DNA from: Ahaetulla prasina
Taxonomy: Eukaryota > Chordata > Lepidosauria > Squamata > Colubridae
DNA length: 64,000 nt
Assembly (NCBI RefSeq): GCF_028640845.1
Contig: NC_080541.1
Location: 161,146,502-161,210,501, forward strand
Reading direction: 5' to 3'
The translations under genes were made by a program, and so were the position numbers. This document shows positions 23,235-32,911 of the stretch, piece after piece; position 1 is the stretch's first letter; each line of letters starts with the position of its first letter. The notes under the pieces were generated by a model, which saw nothing but the letters and a program-made list of their open reading frames with translations, did no database searches and had not been told where the DNA came from.

Positions 23235-23576
23235 CAGGGATGTCAAATTCAAGGCCTGCAGGCCGGATCCGGTCCCTGGGCTGCTCAGATCTGGCTCACA
23301 GGGCCACCATGGAAACAGCAAAGGACCAGCGCATGGTGCCTCCGCCAGCAAAAACTGAGCTCAGGAGAGCCATGCGTGGTCCTCCCGAGCTCTATTTTCA
23401 TTGGCAGGGTGCTGTAGGAGGCCATTGTAGTTGAAAACGGAGCCTGGGAGGGGTCCCCGACATGAGTCATGTCAAGCTGGCCACACCCACTCTGGCCACT
23501 CCTACTTCCCCCCCCCCCGCCGAGGTCAAACACAATCCTGATGCGGCCCTCAATGAAATCAAATTTGACATCCCTA
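23235..23576 (+). mobile_element. hAT MITE, family B
   Basis: Ends are cagggatgtcaaattcaagg and aatttgacatcccta. The target duplication is atttagga (23227-23234) against ctttagga (23577-23584). The ggcctgcaggccggatccgg block near the left end is the family signature. Confidence 0.85.
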
Positions 23577-23584
23577 CTTTAGGA

Positions 23585-24382
23585 GAACAATGCCCCTTTA
23601 AAGCTCTTTTAAGCCACGAAATTCGTCTAGAATTAAAGACCCCGCTGCTGAAAATATGCATCGCCCTGAAACCATATCTGAAAGGTCACTAAAGGCTAGT
23701 CAGATATCCTTGTCCTCGGTTGTTTCATATTTTTTCTCTAACTTGAGAAACAAAATATTTCTTCTGGGCAGCCCCCTATCATCACTACGGGACGGCCCAA
23801 TTTCTTAGGATTTAGTATACTTCCATACCCAGCCAGATTATTCGTGCGCACAAAACAAAACAACATGGAATGTGTTGCTAATAGACCTACGGAGGTGAGA
23901 CAAGAGAATGTTGTAAGGCAGTATTTTGTCTGCAAGAAAGGAAGACACTTCCACTGCAGCTTGTGCAAAATCAGGAGCGTCTTCTAACAAAATGCATGGA
24001 CTTTCTGGATCTACATTTAAGGTTTGGGAAGAAAATGGCTTCACGTCCAATATGTTAATTTGAAGGATGGCAGCAGAGAGCATGATCCTAATTATATACT
24101 TTTATAAATAACCCCTACCTCCACGCCAATAGAACTGAAACACCAGATAATTAAATGTACTTATGGGATTTGTACATTACAACATATTTGGAGGCACCAG
24201 ACTGAATTGTGACTCAGGTCTTCAGTCTGATGAGTTCTCTAAAGAATGATTCTTCAGTCACTGCTATAAACTATATGATACAACTATATGAAATTTGTTT
24301 TCACTGAACTTTGTTGAATAAGACAAAGTGGTTTGTTTTCATATAATATTAAACTACTCTCCAAGACTTCAAACATCAGTTA
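23585..24382. other. No gene recognised
   Basis: AT-rich unique-looking sequence. Overlapping minus frames of 76 and 81 codons are not recognisable. Confidence 0.4.
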
Positions 24383-24775
24383 CAGGCAGTCCTTGACTTA
24401 CAACCATTTGTTTAGCGACTGTTTGAAGTTACAACGGCACTGGAAAAAACTGAGTTTTCACACGAGCAACCATTGGAGCATCCTCGTGGTCACGTGATCA
24501 AAATTCAGGCATTGGCAATTGGCATGCATTTATGAGAGTTGCACTGTCTCAAGGTTATGTGATCACCATTGGTAATTCTCCAAGCTGGCTTCTGATAAGC
24601 AGTCAATAGGGAAAACCAAATTTGCTTAATGGCTGCATGATTCATTTAACAACTGCAGTGGTTCACTTAACAACCACTGCAAAGAAGCTGATAAAATGGG
24701 GCAAAACTCACTTAGCAACTTAGCCTTGTTTGGCAACTTGGGGCTTAATTGCGGCCATACATTGCGGACTACCTG
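24383..24775 (+). mobile_element. Tigger-like element (copy 5)
   Basis: Ends are caggcagtccttgacttac and gcggactacctg, flanked by TA on both sides. Interior landmarks are gtttgaagttacaacggcac, tcacgtgatcaaaattcagg and ataaaatggggcaaaactcac. Length is 393 bp. Confidence 0.85.
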
Positions 24776-24828
24776 TATTATGTTTACAGGAAGCCCCAAC
24801 TAAGTCACATTATGGCTTTGATGTAAGT

Positions 24829-24959
24829 CAGGGGTATCAAACTCGAGGCATCACATTGCTGTCACATGACGTTTTGGGGCGTTTCCCTTTGTGGAGTTGG
24901 GGTGGGTGTGGCGTCCGCGTGACGTATCTGGCCCGTGGGCCGCCAGTTTGACACCGCTG
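24829..24959 (+). mobile_element. hAT MITE, family B, short
   Basis: Ends are caggggtatcaaactcgagg and gtttgacaccgctg. The flanking 8-mers are atgtaagt and atataaga (6 of 8 match). The interior is a deleted form of the 342-bp copy at 23235. Confidence 0.75.
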
Positions 24960-25224
24960 ATATAAGATATGAATCTAGGCTGGTCCTTAAATGATTTCTG
25001 ACACAAAATTTTACTTGGTGTGACATTTTCCCAGAGGCAGAATGGGTATTGTTTATTTTGCATTGTTTTGTTTTGTTTATCGCTTAGCCAAAGTGATAGT
25101 TGTACCTTCTTTATCTCCTTCCGTTCTTGAGAGAGATGATGCATGAGCTTTTGATGGATTATTAGAGATGGCTACAAACCATATTTCTTCTTTCTTCTTC
25201 AGAAAGACTTGAGAAAGGTTTGCA

Positions 25225-25229
25225 TCCAG
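25225..25229. repeat. Target-site duplication of the gypsy element (left)
   Basis: The 5-mer tccag immediately precedes the left LTR and recurs at 31613-31617 after the right LTR. Five bases is usual for Ty3/gypsy integrases. Confidence 0.9.
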
Positions 25230-25407
25230 TGTAATGTATCTTTAAATATTTTGGCGGGAAACAAGCACGTTGCTGATTGGTTGAAGCCGCCGGTTAGACT
25301 GTATATAAGGAGAGGTTTTTCCCCAGCCTGGTTGCTGGGTTCACCATATATTAAAGAGCTGTTGTCACTACCCTGGTCTCCAGCCTCGTTACTTCCCGAA
25401 CTTAACA
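25230..25407 (+). repeat. Left LTR of the gypsy element
   Basis: It starts tgtaatgtatc and ends cttaaca (TG...CA), 178 bp. The inverted CCAAT motif attgg (about 25276-25280), the TATA-type tatataag and the polyadenylation-type attaaa follow in the order expected of U3 and R. Confidence 0.95.
25302..25309 (+). promoter_or_regulatory. LTR TATA box
   Basis: tatataag lies about 72 bp into the 178-bp LTR and 40-50 bp before the attaaa signal at 25350-25355, so it probably positions element transcription. The same box occurs in the right LTR. Confidence 0.7.
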
Positions 25408-25408
25408 C

Positions 25409-25427
25409 TGGCGACGAAGGTGGGATT
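25409..25427 (+). other. Primer binding site, tRNA-Ser(GCU)-like
   Basis: It begins one base after the LTR with tggcgacga, the complement of the CCA-tailed 3' end of vertebrate tRNA-Ser(GCU) as I remember it, followed by a near match (ggtgggatt). The family assignment of the tRNA is from memory. Confidence 0.65.
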
Positions 25428-25505
25428 TCGAGGCTAAAGAGCACCAGGAACGAGCTGAACGCACGGAAGAACCGAACCCAGCAAACTCAGGGCAGAAACG
25501 CGGAG

Positions 25506-26369
25506 ATGGCCAGCTACACTCCGCCCGCGCCGTTTGACCCATCCAGGGAGAAATGGGGAACGTACATGACCCGTTTCGAGAGTTTCCTCGAGGCTAACGA
25601 ACTGCAAGGAGTTCCAGACAACCGCAAAAGGGCATATTTCCTGAGCCACTGCGGTCCCGAGGTCATCGACATCGCGGAAGCCCTGGCAGAGCCAACGCCG
25701 GTACAATCGGTATCGTGGCAAACTCTGCAAAATCTATTGAAGAACCATTTCGCCAACACCGTCCAAATAAATGCGGCGTTTTGAATTTGGAGAGCGCAGA
25801 CAACAAGAGGGCGAATCCATCAGCGATTACATGGCCGCCCTGAGAAAAGCCTCCAAAGATTGTGGGTACCGAGACTTGGATGAGGAGCTGTTAGAGCAAC
25901 TCATCCGTGGGGTCAGAGACATTCGTTTGCGGGCGGCTGCTATCAAAAGCAATCTATCGCTGGCAAACGCTCTGGACGAAGCCAGAGCTCATGAGATGTC
26001 CACCCAAGCGGCGGAAACCCTACAAAAGCCGCTCACACCAATGGCGGCCGAAAATCAACCCCGGTCCACAATGAAGAAATCCAGACCGAATCAGATGGCG
26101 AGGATGAGGAAGGAGTTTGCCTCACCGAGAGAAGGGGCAAAGAAGACCGGGATGAATGCAGAAGTTGCGGAGGGCAACACCAGCGTCAACGATGCAAGTT
26201 CAAGGACGCTACATGTCGGCGGTGCGAGAAGAAGGGGCACCTGGCTCAAGTCTGTCGAGCACCCCAACCTTCCCGCCAAAAATTCAAACCAGCCAATCAG
26301 AGCGCAGGATCGGCAAGGCGACCCGCGATTGGTCAAAACAAAAAGGGCGCGAATTCAAATCGAACGACC
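25506..26369 (+). pseudogene. gag of the gypsy element, frameshifted
   Basis: Start chosen at the ATG 25506, 98 bp after the LTR, whose product begins MASYTPPAPFDP. The capsid-like region reads in one frame to about 25765, switches frame for FGERRQQEGESISDYMAALR and onward, and switches back between about 25992 and 26076. The C-terminal part has an acidic linker and two zinc knuckles: C-x2-C-x3-H-x4-C at 26157-26195 and C-x2-C-x4-H-x4-C at 26214-26255. These bind genomic RNA in related elements. Two indels mean no intact Gag is made. Confidence 0.85.
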
Positions 26370-27199
26370 ATGGTAATAGGCCGTGCAGCAACCCGCGTCG
26401 AGAAGAAAATCTTCACTAAACCGAAAATCGAAGGAGTGCCGTGCCGACTAGAAGTGGACACCGGGTCAGCGATCACAATCATGTCCTGGGACACTTTTGC
26501 GAAAGCTTTGCCGAGAATCGTAAGCGCAAACTGCAAACACAGCGGCTACGAGTTCACGACTACCAAGGGAATCGCATCCCTGTTCGAGGGACCACCTCCG
26601 TCCGCGTCGAGTACGGACCACACAAGAAGACCCTGCCCATCACGATAGTCGAGGGGACCCTGCCAAGTTTGTTGGGACTGGACTGGTTCCGTGCATTGGG
26701 CATGGGAGTGACTGGCATCTACAGAAGTGACTTTAACCTAAAAGACACACTCATGGACGAATTCGAAGATGTGTTCAAGGACTGCCTGGGCAAGTACAAG
26801 GGGACCCCTATTTCCTTTAATTTAGACCCCCAGGTAGCCCCCATACGGTTAAAAGCAAGGAGGGTCCCTTTTGCCCTTAAACCCAAGATCGACAGGGAGA
26901 TAGACAAGCTCATCAGTCAGGGGATACTGGTGCCAGTCGATCATGCAAAGTGGGAGACGCCAATCGTCACCCCAGTGAAACCAGATGGGTCAGTTAGAAT
27001 CTGCGCTGATTACAAGGCAACGTTAAACAAAGCCTTGCAAAAAAGCGCCTACCCGGTCCCCGTGGTGCAACACTTGCTGCATTCGCTGGGGCAAGGGCAC
27101 GTTTTTGCCAAATTAGATTTGGCCCAAGCCTATCAACAACTGCCCGTAGACGCCAACACAGCCGAAGCCCAGACAATTGTGACTCACAGAGGTGCTTTC
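26370..27199 (+). pseudogene. Protease and N-terminal reverse transcriptase (pol part 1)
   Basis: The aspartic protease active site DTGSA is encoded at 26457-26471. A frame change near 26520 precedes the protease C-terminus (DYQGNRIPV, LLGLDWF). The RT then follows with ALKPKIDREID, ETPIVTPVKPDGSVRICADY and the LDLAQAYQQLPV motif near 27115. The frame is cut at HRGAF by the nested L1, which lies within the target duplication cagaggtgctttc. Gag and Pol appear to be one continuous frame originally, with no separate pol start. Confidence 0.85.
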
Positions 27200-27463
27200 T
27201 TTTTTTTTTTATATTCAAAAAGTTTTTATTAGTCAAAAAAGGTTTATACAAATACATTTCAGGTATGGTAAATTTTCATTTTTCTTATCTAAAATAAGAA
27301 TTTTACTCAAATTTTTTAACACATACAACAGCCATATGGCAAGCAGGTAACACGAAGTAGCTAAGTTTACAAATTTTAAATACGTAATAAAGAAGAGTCA
27401 AGAATAAACAGAATATCGTACAAAAGAGAGTAAGGAAAACCAACACAATCCCAAATATCTTTA

Positions 27464-28309
27464 TCACTTCCTAGTTTTGGATCTCAGAACTCTGGGTTCA
27501 GCCTGACCCAACTCCAGGGCCGCAACAGCGGCAGCCGCTTCCTCCCCATGATCTATAACCTCCCCTTCTTCAATTCCTGGGTCATCTGATTCCAGGAGGG
27601 CTTTGTGTTCCTCCACATAGGCCGTAGCCTCCGCAATTGTACTGATTTTTTTCGTAATGCCCTCCCGGAAAATCATCAATCCCTCTGGCATCAGCCATCT
27701 GAAGCCCACTCCCTTCTGGTACAATTTGCTTGACAAAAAATAATATTTCTTTCTTTTTTCACGTACCTGTCTGGGAATCTGCCTCAGAATGGCTATCTCC
27801 CTGCCCCTGTAAATCAGTGCCCCACTCCTATGTTTTCTAAGAATTTCATCTCTCGTCTCTCTTCTCACAAATTTGACATGAACCTCTCTAGGAACTGCAT
27901 GCGTGCGTGCATATTGCGAATTAACTCTATAAACTCGATCCACATCCCAATTCATAAAATCAACACCTCTCCCAAGAAATTCTCCCAACAATTTAGTCAC
28001 AACATCTCTCAAGTCTTCTTGGTCCACTTCTTCCAAATTTTGAAACCTAAGGAAATAAGACATTTTATCCATCTGTAGTCCAAGCACAGCATTGCCTGTC
28101 GTCTCCTCTCTTTTCTGCACTGCCCGCATCTCGCCCTCCAAACCTTCCACTTTCTGCTTGTTTTCTGCTGAAACTTGTTGAGTATCCTTTAAATCCTTTT
28201 GGATAGTCACAATTTCTGCTCTTATTTCATCCAATTTCTTGTCCATATTAGATAACTTTTCCAAAATTCTCTCCATCTCACCAGCAGTTGGTCCCTGACC
28301 TTTTGCCAT
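27464..28309 (-). CDS. L1-type ORF1 protein (intact)
   Basis: An intact 281-residue frame starting MAKGQGPTAGEME and ending RSKTRK. About residues 15-85 form a lysine- and glutamate-rich heptad coiled coil (trimerisation in L1 ORF1p). About residues 90-185 fit the RRM-like domain (SYFLRFQNLEE, VDRVYRVN). About residues 160-240 fit the C-terminal domain (REVHVKFVRRETRDEILRKHR, IAILRQIP). An acidic then basic tail follows. The protein is expected to bind element RNA and act as chaperone in an RNP. Somewhat shorter than human ORF1p. Start is supported by the coiled coil beginning just after it and by the non-coding sequence upstream. No ORF2 follows. Confidence 0.85.
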   Translation of the reverse strand: MAKGQGPTAGEMERILEKLSNMDKKLDEIRAEIVTIQKDLKDTQQVSAENKQKVEGLEGEMRAVQKREETTGNAVLGLQMDKMSYFLRFQNLEEVDQEDLRDVVTKLLGEFLGRGVDFMNWDVDRVYRVNSQYARTHAVPREVHVKFVRRETRDEILRKHRSGALIYRGREIAILRQIPRQVREKRKKYYFLSSKLYQKGVGFRWLMPEGLMIFREGITKKISTIAEATAYVEEHKALLESDDPGIEEGEVIDHGEEAAAAVAALELGQAEPRVLRSKTRK

Positions 28310-29025
28310 TAAGGGGAAAAAAAAAATACAAAATCCTCAGGCAGGCACAGTATCCTTGTAATTTCCTCCGGATCCACCAGGGGGCACTCACAGGAGCAAC
28401 GAGTCCAGAGTACAGTTAGTCAACCAGGAAGCCGAAGGGAAGTGATGTCATCAAAATTCTCATAGTGAAGGCGGAAGCTGGACGCCACCACTGTTCCCCA
28501 GAAGGAGGGGCCTCAAACCTTCCCTCCTAAATTTCTCCATCACCTCTTCTCTCCAGAGCTCCACAAAACCGGTAATCTTCTTATTTTAAGTTCTCCTCTC
28601 CAGAATGACTCGTGCTCCTTCCAACCGCAGGGGAGAAAAACCCCCGCACTCCGGGCACTCCACTCACATTTACCGATATTCCCTTCCCTTCTCCTCCTCA
28701 ATTCTTCTCCGTGCCCTGTTCACCACCAGGCTGCTGCAGTTATAAATCCAATGCCCCGGTGTCACTGGGCACAGCGGCCCAGGCGACAACCAAAATAATG
28801 GCCGCGGCCTGTGGCCTCCAAACCCCGCCAAGCCTAGGACGCGCCAGCATCGGTCCCCACAGTCCTGTATGTCGGCTGGGAGACCCCTGGCGAGCCGTCC
28901 GTGCGGCAGGTGTCCTTTTCGGAACACCTGGCCCCTGAGGGCCTCGGCGGCGGCCGGATTCGGGCGCTGGAGGCAGGAGAAGCCTTCCAGACGTCCGTTG
29001 CCACTGGATACCGGAAGTCGTCTCC
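28310..29025 (-). promoter_or_regulatory. GC-rich 5' region of the L1 unit, probable promoter
   Basis: This 716-bp region lies upstream of ORF1 on the minus strand and starts gggagacgacttccgg. Its distal half (about 28600-29025) is far richer in G, C and CpG than the surrounding DNA, like L1 internal promoters. It carries plus-strand frames by chance (for example 28612-28938). Promoter activity is inference. Confidence 0.5.
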
Positions 29026-30120
29026 CAGAGGTGCTTTCAAGTGTACCCGGTTACAGTTTGGGGTGAGTGTGGCTCCTGGTCTATTTCAAAATTTAATGGA
29101 GCGACTTCTGCAAGGGCTCCCGGGGGTAGTCCCCTATTTCGATGATGTATTGGTATCAGCCGAAAATTTAGAAGAATTGGGGGAACGATTGAGAAAAGTT
29201 CTGGGCATTTTCCGGTCAGCCGGTCTAAAGGTTAAAGTGAACAAATGCCAAATAGGGGTAGAATCCGTAGAGTTCTTGGGTTACAGAATAGACAAGGAAG
29301 GAATCCACCCCACTGAGAGCAAGGTCAAGGCAATAAGAAAGGCTCCAGCGCCCAAAAACAAAACAGAGCTACAGGCATTCCTGGGTCTAGTGAACTTTTA
29401 CGCGGTCTTTTTGAAAAATAAGGCAACCGTCGCCGAGCCGCTACATAAGTTACTGGGAAAGAATACTGCTTGGTCTTGGGGAAAGACGGAAGCTAGGGCT
29501 TTCGAAGCAGTAAAAAACCTACTCTCGAGCGATAGCTTACTAATTCAGTATCATAGCACAATGCCATTGGTATTAGTTTGTGATGCTTCCCCTTACGGAG
29601 TGGGGGCTGTGCTCAGCCACAGGCTTCCAAATGGCACAGAAGCCCCAATAGCCTTCTACTCCAGAACGATGTCCTCGACAGAGAGGAACTATAGTCAGTT
29701 AGATAAGGAAGCTCTAGCTATAGTGTCAGGGGTAAAAAAGTTTCACGAATATGTTTTTGGTAGAAACTTTGAAATTGTTACAGACCATAGACCATTGTTA
29801 GGGTTACTGGCTGGCGACCGCCCAACGCCTGTGGCACTTTCGCCCCGATTGACCCGATGGACTATCTTTTTGGCCGCCTACTCCTACAACCTGCGGCATC
29901 GCCCAGGAAAAGAATTGGGACATGCGGACGCATTAAGCAGATGCCCACTACCAGGGGCGATCGAGGACCCCACTCCGGGGACGCCCGTACTGTTAATAGA
30001 CTCTCTGGACTCTGGCCCAGTCACGTCTAAGGAGGTGGCTAGGGCGACATACCGGGACATTATTTTGAGAACTGTACTTGGTTGGGTACAAAGAGGGTGG
30101 CCCGCTGCGCCGGGCGAGCG
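29026..30120 (+). pseudogene. C-terminal reverse transcriptase and RNase H (pol part 2)
   Basis: Coding resumes in the same frame as before the L1 (insert plus duplication is 1,839 bp, a multiple of 3). The catalytic YFDD is encoded at 29135-29146. The thumb region includes KCQIGVESVEFLGYRID and the RT-RNase H connection LQAFLGLVNFYAVFL. RNase H has VLVCDASPYGVGAVLSH, LDKEALAIVSGVKKFHEYVFG and VTDHRPLLGL, then HADALSR. A frame change near 30120, in a T run after PGER, ends the frame at LKSL. Confidence 0.9.
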
Positions 30121-31383
30121 TTTGAAGAGTTTGTAAAGAAACGTGGGGAACTTTCGGCTCAAGGGGGGTGCCTGCTATGGGGGGATCGAGTGGTGATCCC
30201 AGAGAAATTGAGGAAAAGGGTGTTGGATCTCCTCCACGAGGGTCACCCAGGGATCGTAAGGATGAAGGGTCTAGCGAGAAGCTATGTGTGGTGGCCCTTA
30301 ATGGACTCGGAAATTGCCGAAAGGGTAGGGAAATGCCAGGCCTGCCAAGAGTCCAGACCGCTACCCCCAACGGCCCCGGTTCGGGAATGGGAGAGACCCC
30401 AAGGGCCCTGGTCGAGAATCCACATTGATTTTGCCGGCCCCTTCCACGGCCAAACCTTCCTGGTAGTAGTCGATGCCTACTCCAAATGGCTGGAAATCAT
30501 TCTCATGAGATCCATGACAGCCGAGGCCGTGATCTCAGTTCTCAGGCACCTATTTGTAACCCATGGGTTGCCCGACACACTAGTTTCCGATAATGGCCCG
30601 CAATTCACGGCAACCCAGTTTGAGGAATACTTGGCAGAAGAGGGCATCCGACATGCCCTCTCGGCGCCTTTCCACCCTGCGACGAATGGCCTTGCAGAGC
30701 GTTTCGTCCGGAGCGCAAAAGAGGCATTGTCCAGAATCAAGCCAGGCGACTGGCAAACAAAAATCGATGTTTTCCTGGCCGTCCAACACAGAACCCCCTG
30801 TGTCACAACCGGCAGAAGCCCAGCAGAATTATTAATGGGCCGAAAGCTCAGGTGCCCACTAGACCGGTTAAATCCAAACTATACACCGGAGGATTACAAG
30901 GGGGGACTTGAAAAAACTAGAGGGATGGAAATAGGCGACCAAGTGTGGGCACACAACTATGGTGAAGGCCCAATCTGGGTAGCAGGACAAATCTAAAACA
31001 TAACAGGTCCAAAATCATCCTTGGTGGAGTTAAAGGCCGGCCGAGTATGGAGGCGCCACATAGACCAAATACGAAAACGCATAGCCGAACAATCCGATCT
31101 AGACGAAACAGGCCCTGACTATACAATGTTTGAATCCACAGCTGACTCAAACCCGGGAAAATCGCAGGACTTATCTGAGTTCCGGGAGGTCCAGCGACGC
31201 CAACAGGTTCCATTAGAAAACAGCAGGGCGACTCTGCAAATAATCCAGGGCGGATGGCTAGAGGAGGAGCTGAGAGGAGCAAACAGCCCCTCCGGTCAGC
31301 TCGACCCACTCCCAGGAATGAACTGCGAGGTCCGAAGAGTCAGGAGACGCCCAGTCTATTTGCGTGATTACGTTGAAAAATAA
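30121..31383 (+). pseudogene. Integrase (pol part 3), with an in-frame stop
   Basis: The HHCC zinc domain has His codons at 30235 and 30244 and Cys codons at 30334 and 30343. The catalytic triad is D (30427), D (30589) and E (30697), with the last two in D-x35-E spacing. In related elements this enzyme inserts the cDNA. A TAA at 30994-30996 follows GPIWVAGQI; the same frame continues to the natural-looking stop at 31381-31383 with a basic C-terminal tail. Residues for chemistry are intact, but the C-terminal domain is cut by the stop. Confidence 0.9.
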
Positions 31384-31421
31384 TATGTAAATATCATGTA
31401 AATAGGGGTAAAGTGTTTTCT

Positions 31422-31434
31422 GGGAGGGAAGGAG
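31422..31434 (+). other. Polypurine tract
   Basis: gggagggaaggag abuts the right LTR and would prime plus-strand DNA synthesis. Confidence 0.85.
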
Positions 31435-31612
31435 TGTAATGTATCTTTAAATATTTTGGCGGGAAACAAGCACGTTGCTGATTGGTTGAAGTCGCCGGTT
31501 AGACTGTATATAAGGAGAGGTTTTTCCCCAGCCTGGTTGCTGGGTTCACCATATATTAAAGAGCTGTTGTCACTACCCTGGTCTCCAGCCTCGTTACTTC
31601 CCGAACTTAACA
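31435..31612 (+). repeat. Right LTR of the gypsy element
   Basis: 178 bp, identical to the left LTR except T at 31492 where the left has C at 25287. It is followed by the target copy tccag at 31613-31617. Confidence 0.95.
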
Positions 31613-31889
31613 TCCAGGGTGTCACTGAAGCCAGGCTGCTGGCCAAAAAGCAATCCACTCAATTCATAGATCTCTTTTTTGAACTCAGGAAAGAAGGATC
31701 AGCTATTATCAAACTGCTGTACATAAGACTCTTGTCTTGGTTCTTGAAGGGCATGTTATTCTTACGACATAAATATTTGCTTACTTTCTTGTACATAGTG
31801 TAGACAGCTAACTTTTGGCCTTTGGTGTTGTGCAATTCCAAATGGCCGGGGGGGAAATGATAGCTGAAGAGGTGAACATGGTTGTGATG

Positions 31890-32171
31890 CAGAGGTGGTA
31901 TTCAGCAGATTCCGACCAGTTCTGCAGAACCGGTAGCGGAAATTTTGAGTAGTTCGGAGAACCGGTAAAAACCAGCTCTGACTGGCCCTGCCCCCTGCCC
32001 TCATCTATGGTCTGCCTCCAGAGTCCCAGCTGATCAGGAGAAAATGGGGATTTTGCAGTAAGCTTCCCCTGGAGTGGGGAGGGAATGGAAATGTTACAGT
32101 ATCTTCTCCTGCCATGCCCATCAAGCCACACCCACAGAACTGGTAGTAAAAATTTTTGAATCCTACCACTG
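31890..32171 (-). mobile_element. hAT MITE, family C
   Basis: Ends are cagaggtggtattcagc and gaatcctaccactg. The target copies are ttgtgatg (31882-31889) and ctgtgatg (32172-32179). Reverse-orientation landmarks ggaaattttgagtagttcgg and ccacacccacagaactgg are present. Confidence 0.85.
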
Positions 32172-32279
32172 CTGTGATGGGATCTCTCCTTCAACTCTTA
32201 GCTGCTGCCTTTGTCTTATCCTCCCTCTGAACAAGGGTTGAGTTTCACAACTTGCTAGATCCTGTTGATTGAACTATGC

Positions 32280-32842
32280 CAGTGATGGCTGATCTTTTTT
32301 TCCTTGGATGCCAAAAGTGTATGTGGTTTCGCAATAGCGTGTGCGTGAATGCCCACACCCATAATGCAATGCCCCCACGCACGCCCTGCCCCCCCTGCGC
32401 AGGCGCACTTGACCCCCCTGCACTGCCCCCCTGTGCAGGTGTAAATTACCCCCCTACGCTGCCCCACCCCCTGCGTATGCATGCACGACCCCCCCCATGC
32501 TCTGTTTTGGGCCTAGCAGGCCTCTCTGAAGCCTCCGGAGGAGAGAAATGGCCCATTTCCAGATTTCCGGTAGGCCCGTTTGTCACCGTCCCAGAGCCTC
32601 CGCGCAAGGTCTCTACTTACCTGGCATCCAAAATGGGTCGCGTGGAGACTCCTGGGAGGGGCAGGCAGCATGTCCAGGTGCACGCGTCTCCCGCATGCAC
32701 GGCAGAGACCCGAAAATCAGCTGGCCAGTGGGAAGCGCTTGCGCATACACAGTGGAGCTGACTTAGGGCGATAGCTCGCGTGCCTGCAGAAATTGCTCCC
32801 CGTGCCACCTGTGGCACGCATGCCATAGAGTCGCCATCACGG
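32280..32842 (+). mobile_element. hAT MITE, family D
   Basis: Ends are cagtgatggctgatc and gagtcgccatcacgg. The flanks aactatgc and aaataagc match at 6 of 8. The inner ends show the second inverted pair tgccacctgtggcacgc. The interior is C-rich (32370-32490), giving artefact frames of 161 and 78 codons. Confidence 0.75.
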
Positions 32843-32864
32843 AAATAAGCCAATAGTGTGGATT

Positions 32865-32911
32865 TGAACAGGGGTGTCTAACCTTGGTAACGTTAAGACC
32901 TTAATATTTAA
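32865..32911. mobile_element. hAT family A end fragment
   Basis: caggggtgtctaaccttgg followed by gttaagacc is the left end of the palindromic family; the right arm is missing. Confidence 0.5.

Larger units (their letters stand above)
27200..29025 (-). mobile_element. ORF1-only L1 element nested in the gypsy RT
   Basis: A minus-strand retrotransposed unit of 1,826 bp: GC-rich 5' region (29025-28310), ORF1 (28309-27464), about 253 bp of AT-rich 3' region ending aataaaaactttttgaatat, and an 11-base poly(A) (T11 at 27200-27210). A perfect 13-bp target duplication, cagaggtgctttc, occurs at 27187-27199 and 29026-29038. The inferred first nick, ctttc/aagtg, fits the L1 endonuclease preference for TTTT/AA. 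There is no room for ORF2 (about 3.7 kb in L1). The design resembles mammalian HAL1 elements, which also keep only ORF1. Confidence 0.85.
25230..31612 (+). mobile_element. Ty3/gypsy LTR retrotransposon with a nested L1
   Basis: A complete element: 178-bp LTRs, target duplication tccag, tRNA-Ser-like primer site, gag with zinc knuckles, then protease, reverse transcriptase, RNase H and integrase in that order, and a polypurine tract next to the right LTR. Protease-RT-RNaseH-integrase order identifies Metaviridae (Ty3/gypsy). No envelope gene or chromodomain is visible. Without the L1 insertion and its duplicated target the element is 4,544 bp. The coding part has at least four frameshifts and one stop, so it cannot act alone. 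LTRs differ at one site (25287 C, 31492 T), so insertion is recent. Confidence 0.95.

Noticed and set aside
25209..25505. N-terminal 99 codons before the gag ATG
   Set aside because: This part of the open frame reads through the LTR and primer site and is not coding.
28612..28938. Plus-strand 108-codon frame
   Set aside because: Lies in the GC-rich 5' region of the minus-strand L1 unit; chance frame in CpG-rich DNA.
28901..29025. Apparent start of the 411-codon pol frame
   Set aside because: The first part is L1 sequence that happens to be open into the gypsy pol frame; real pol resumes at the target duplication 29026-29038.
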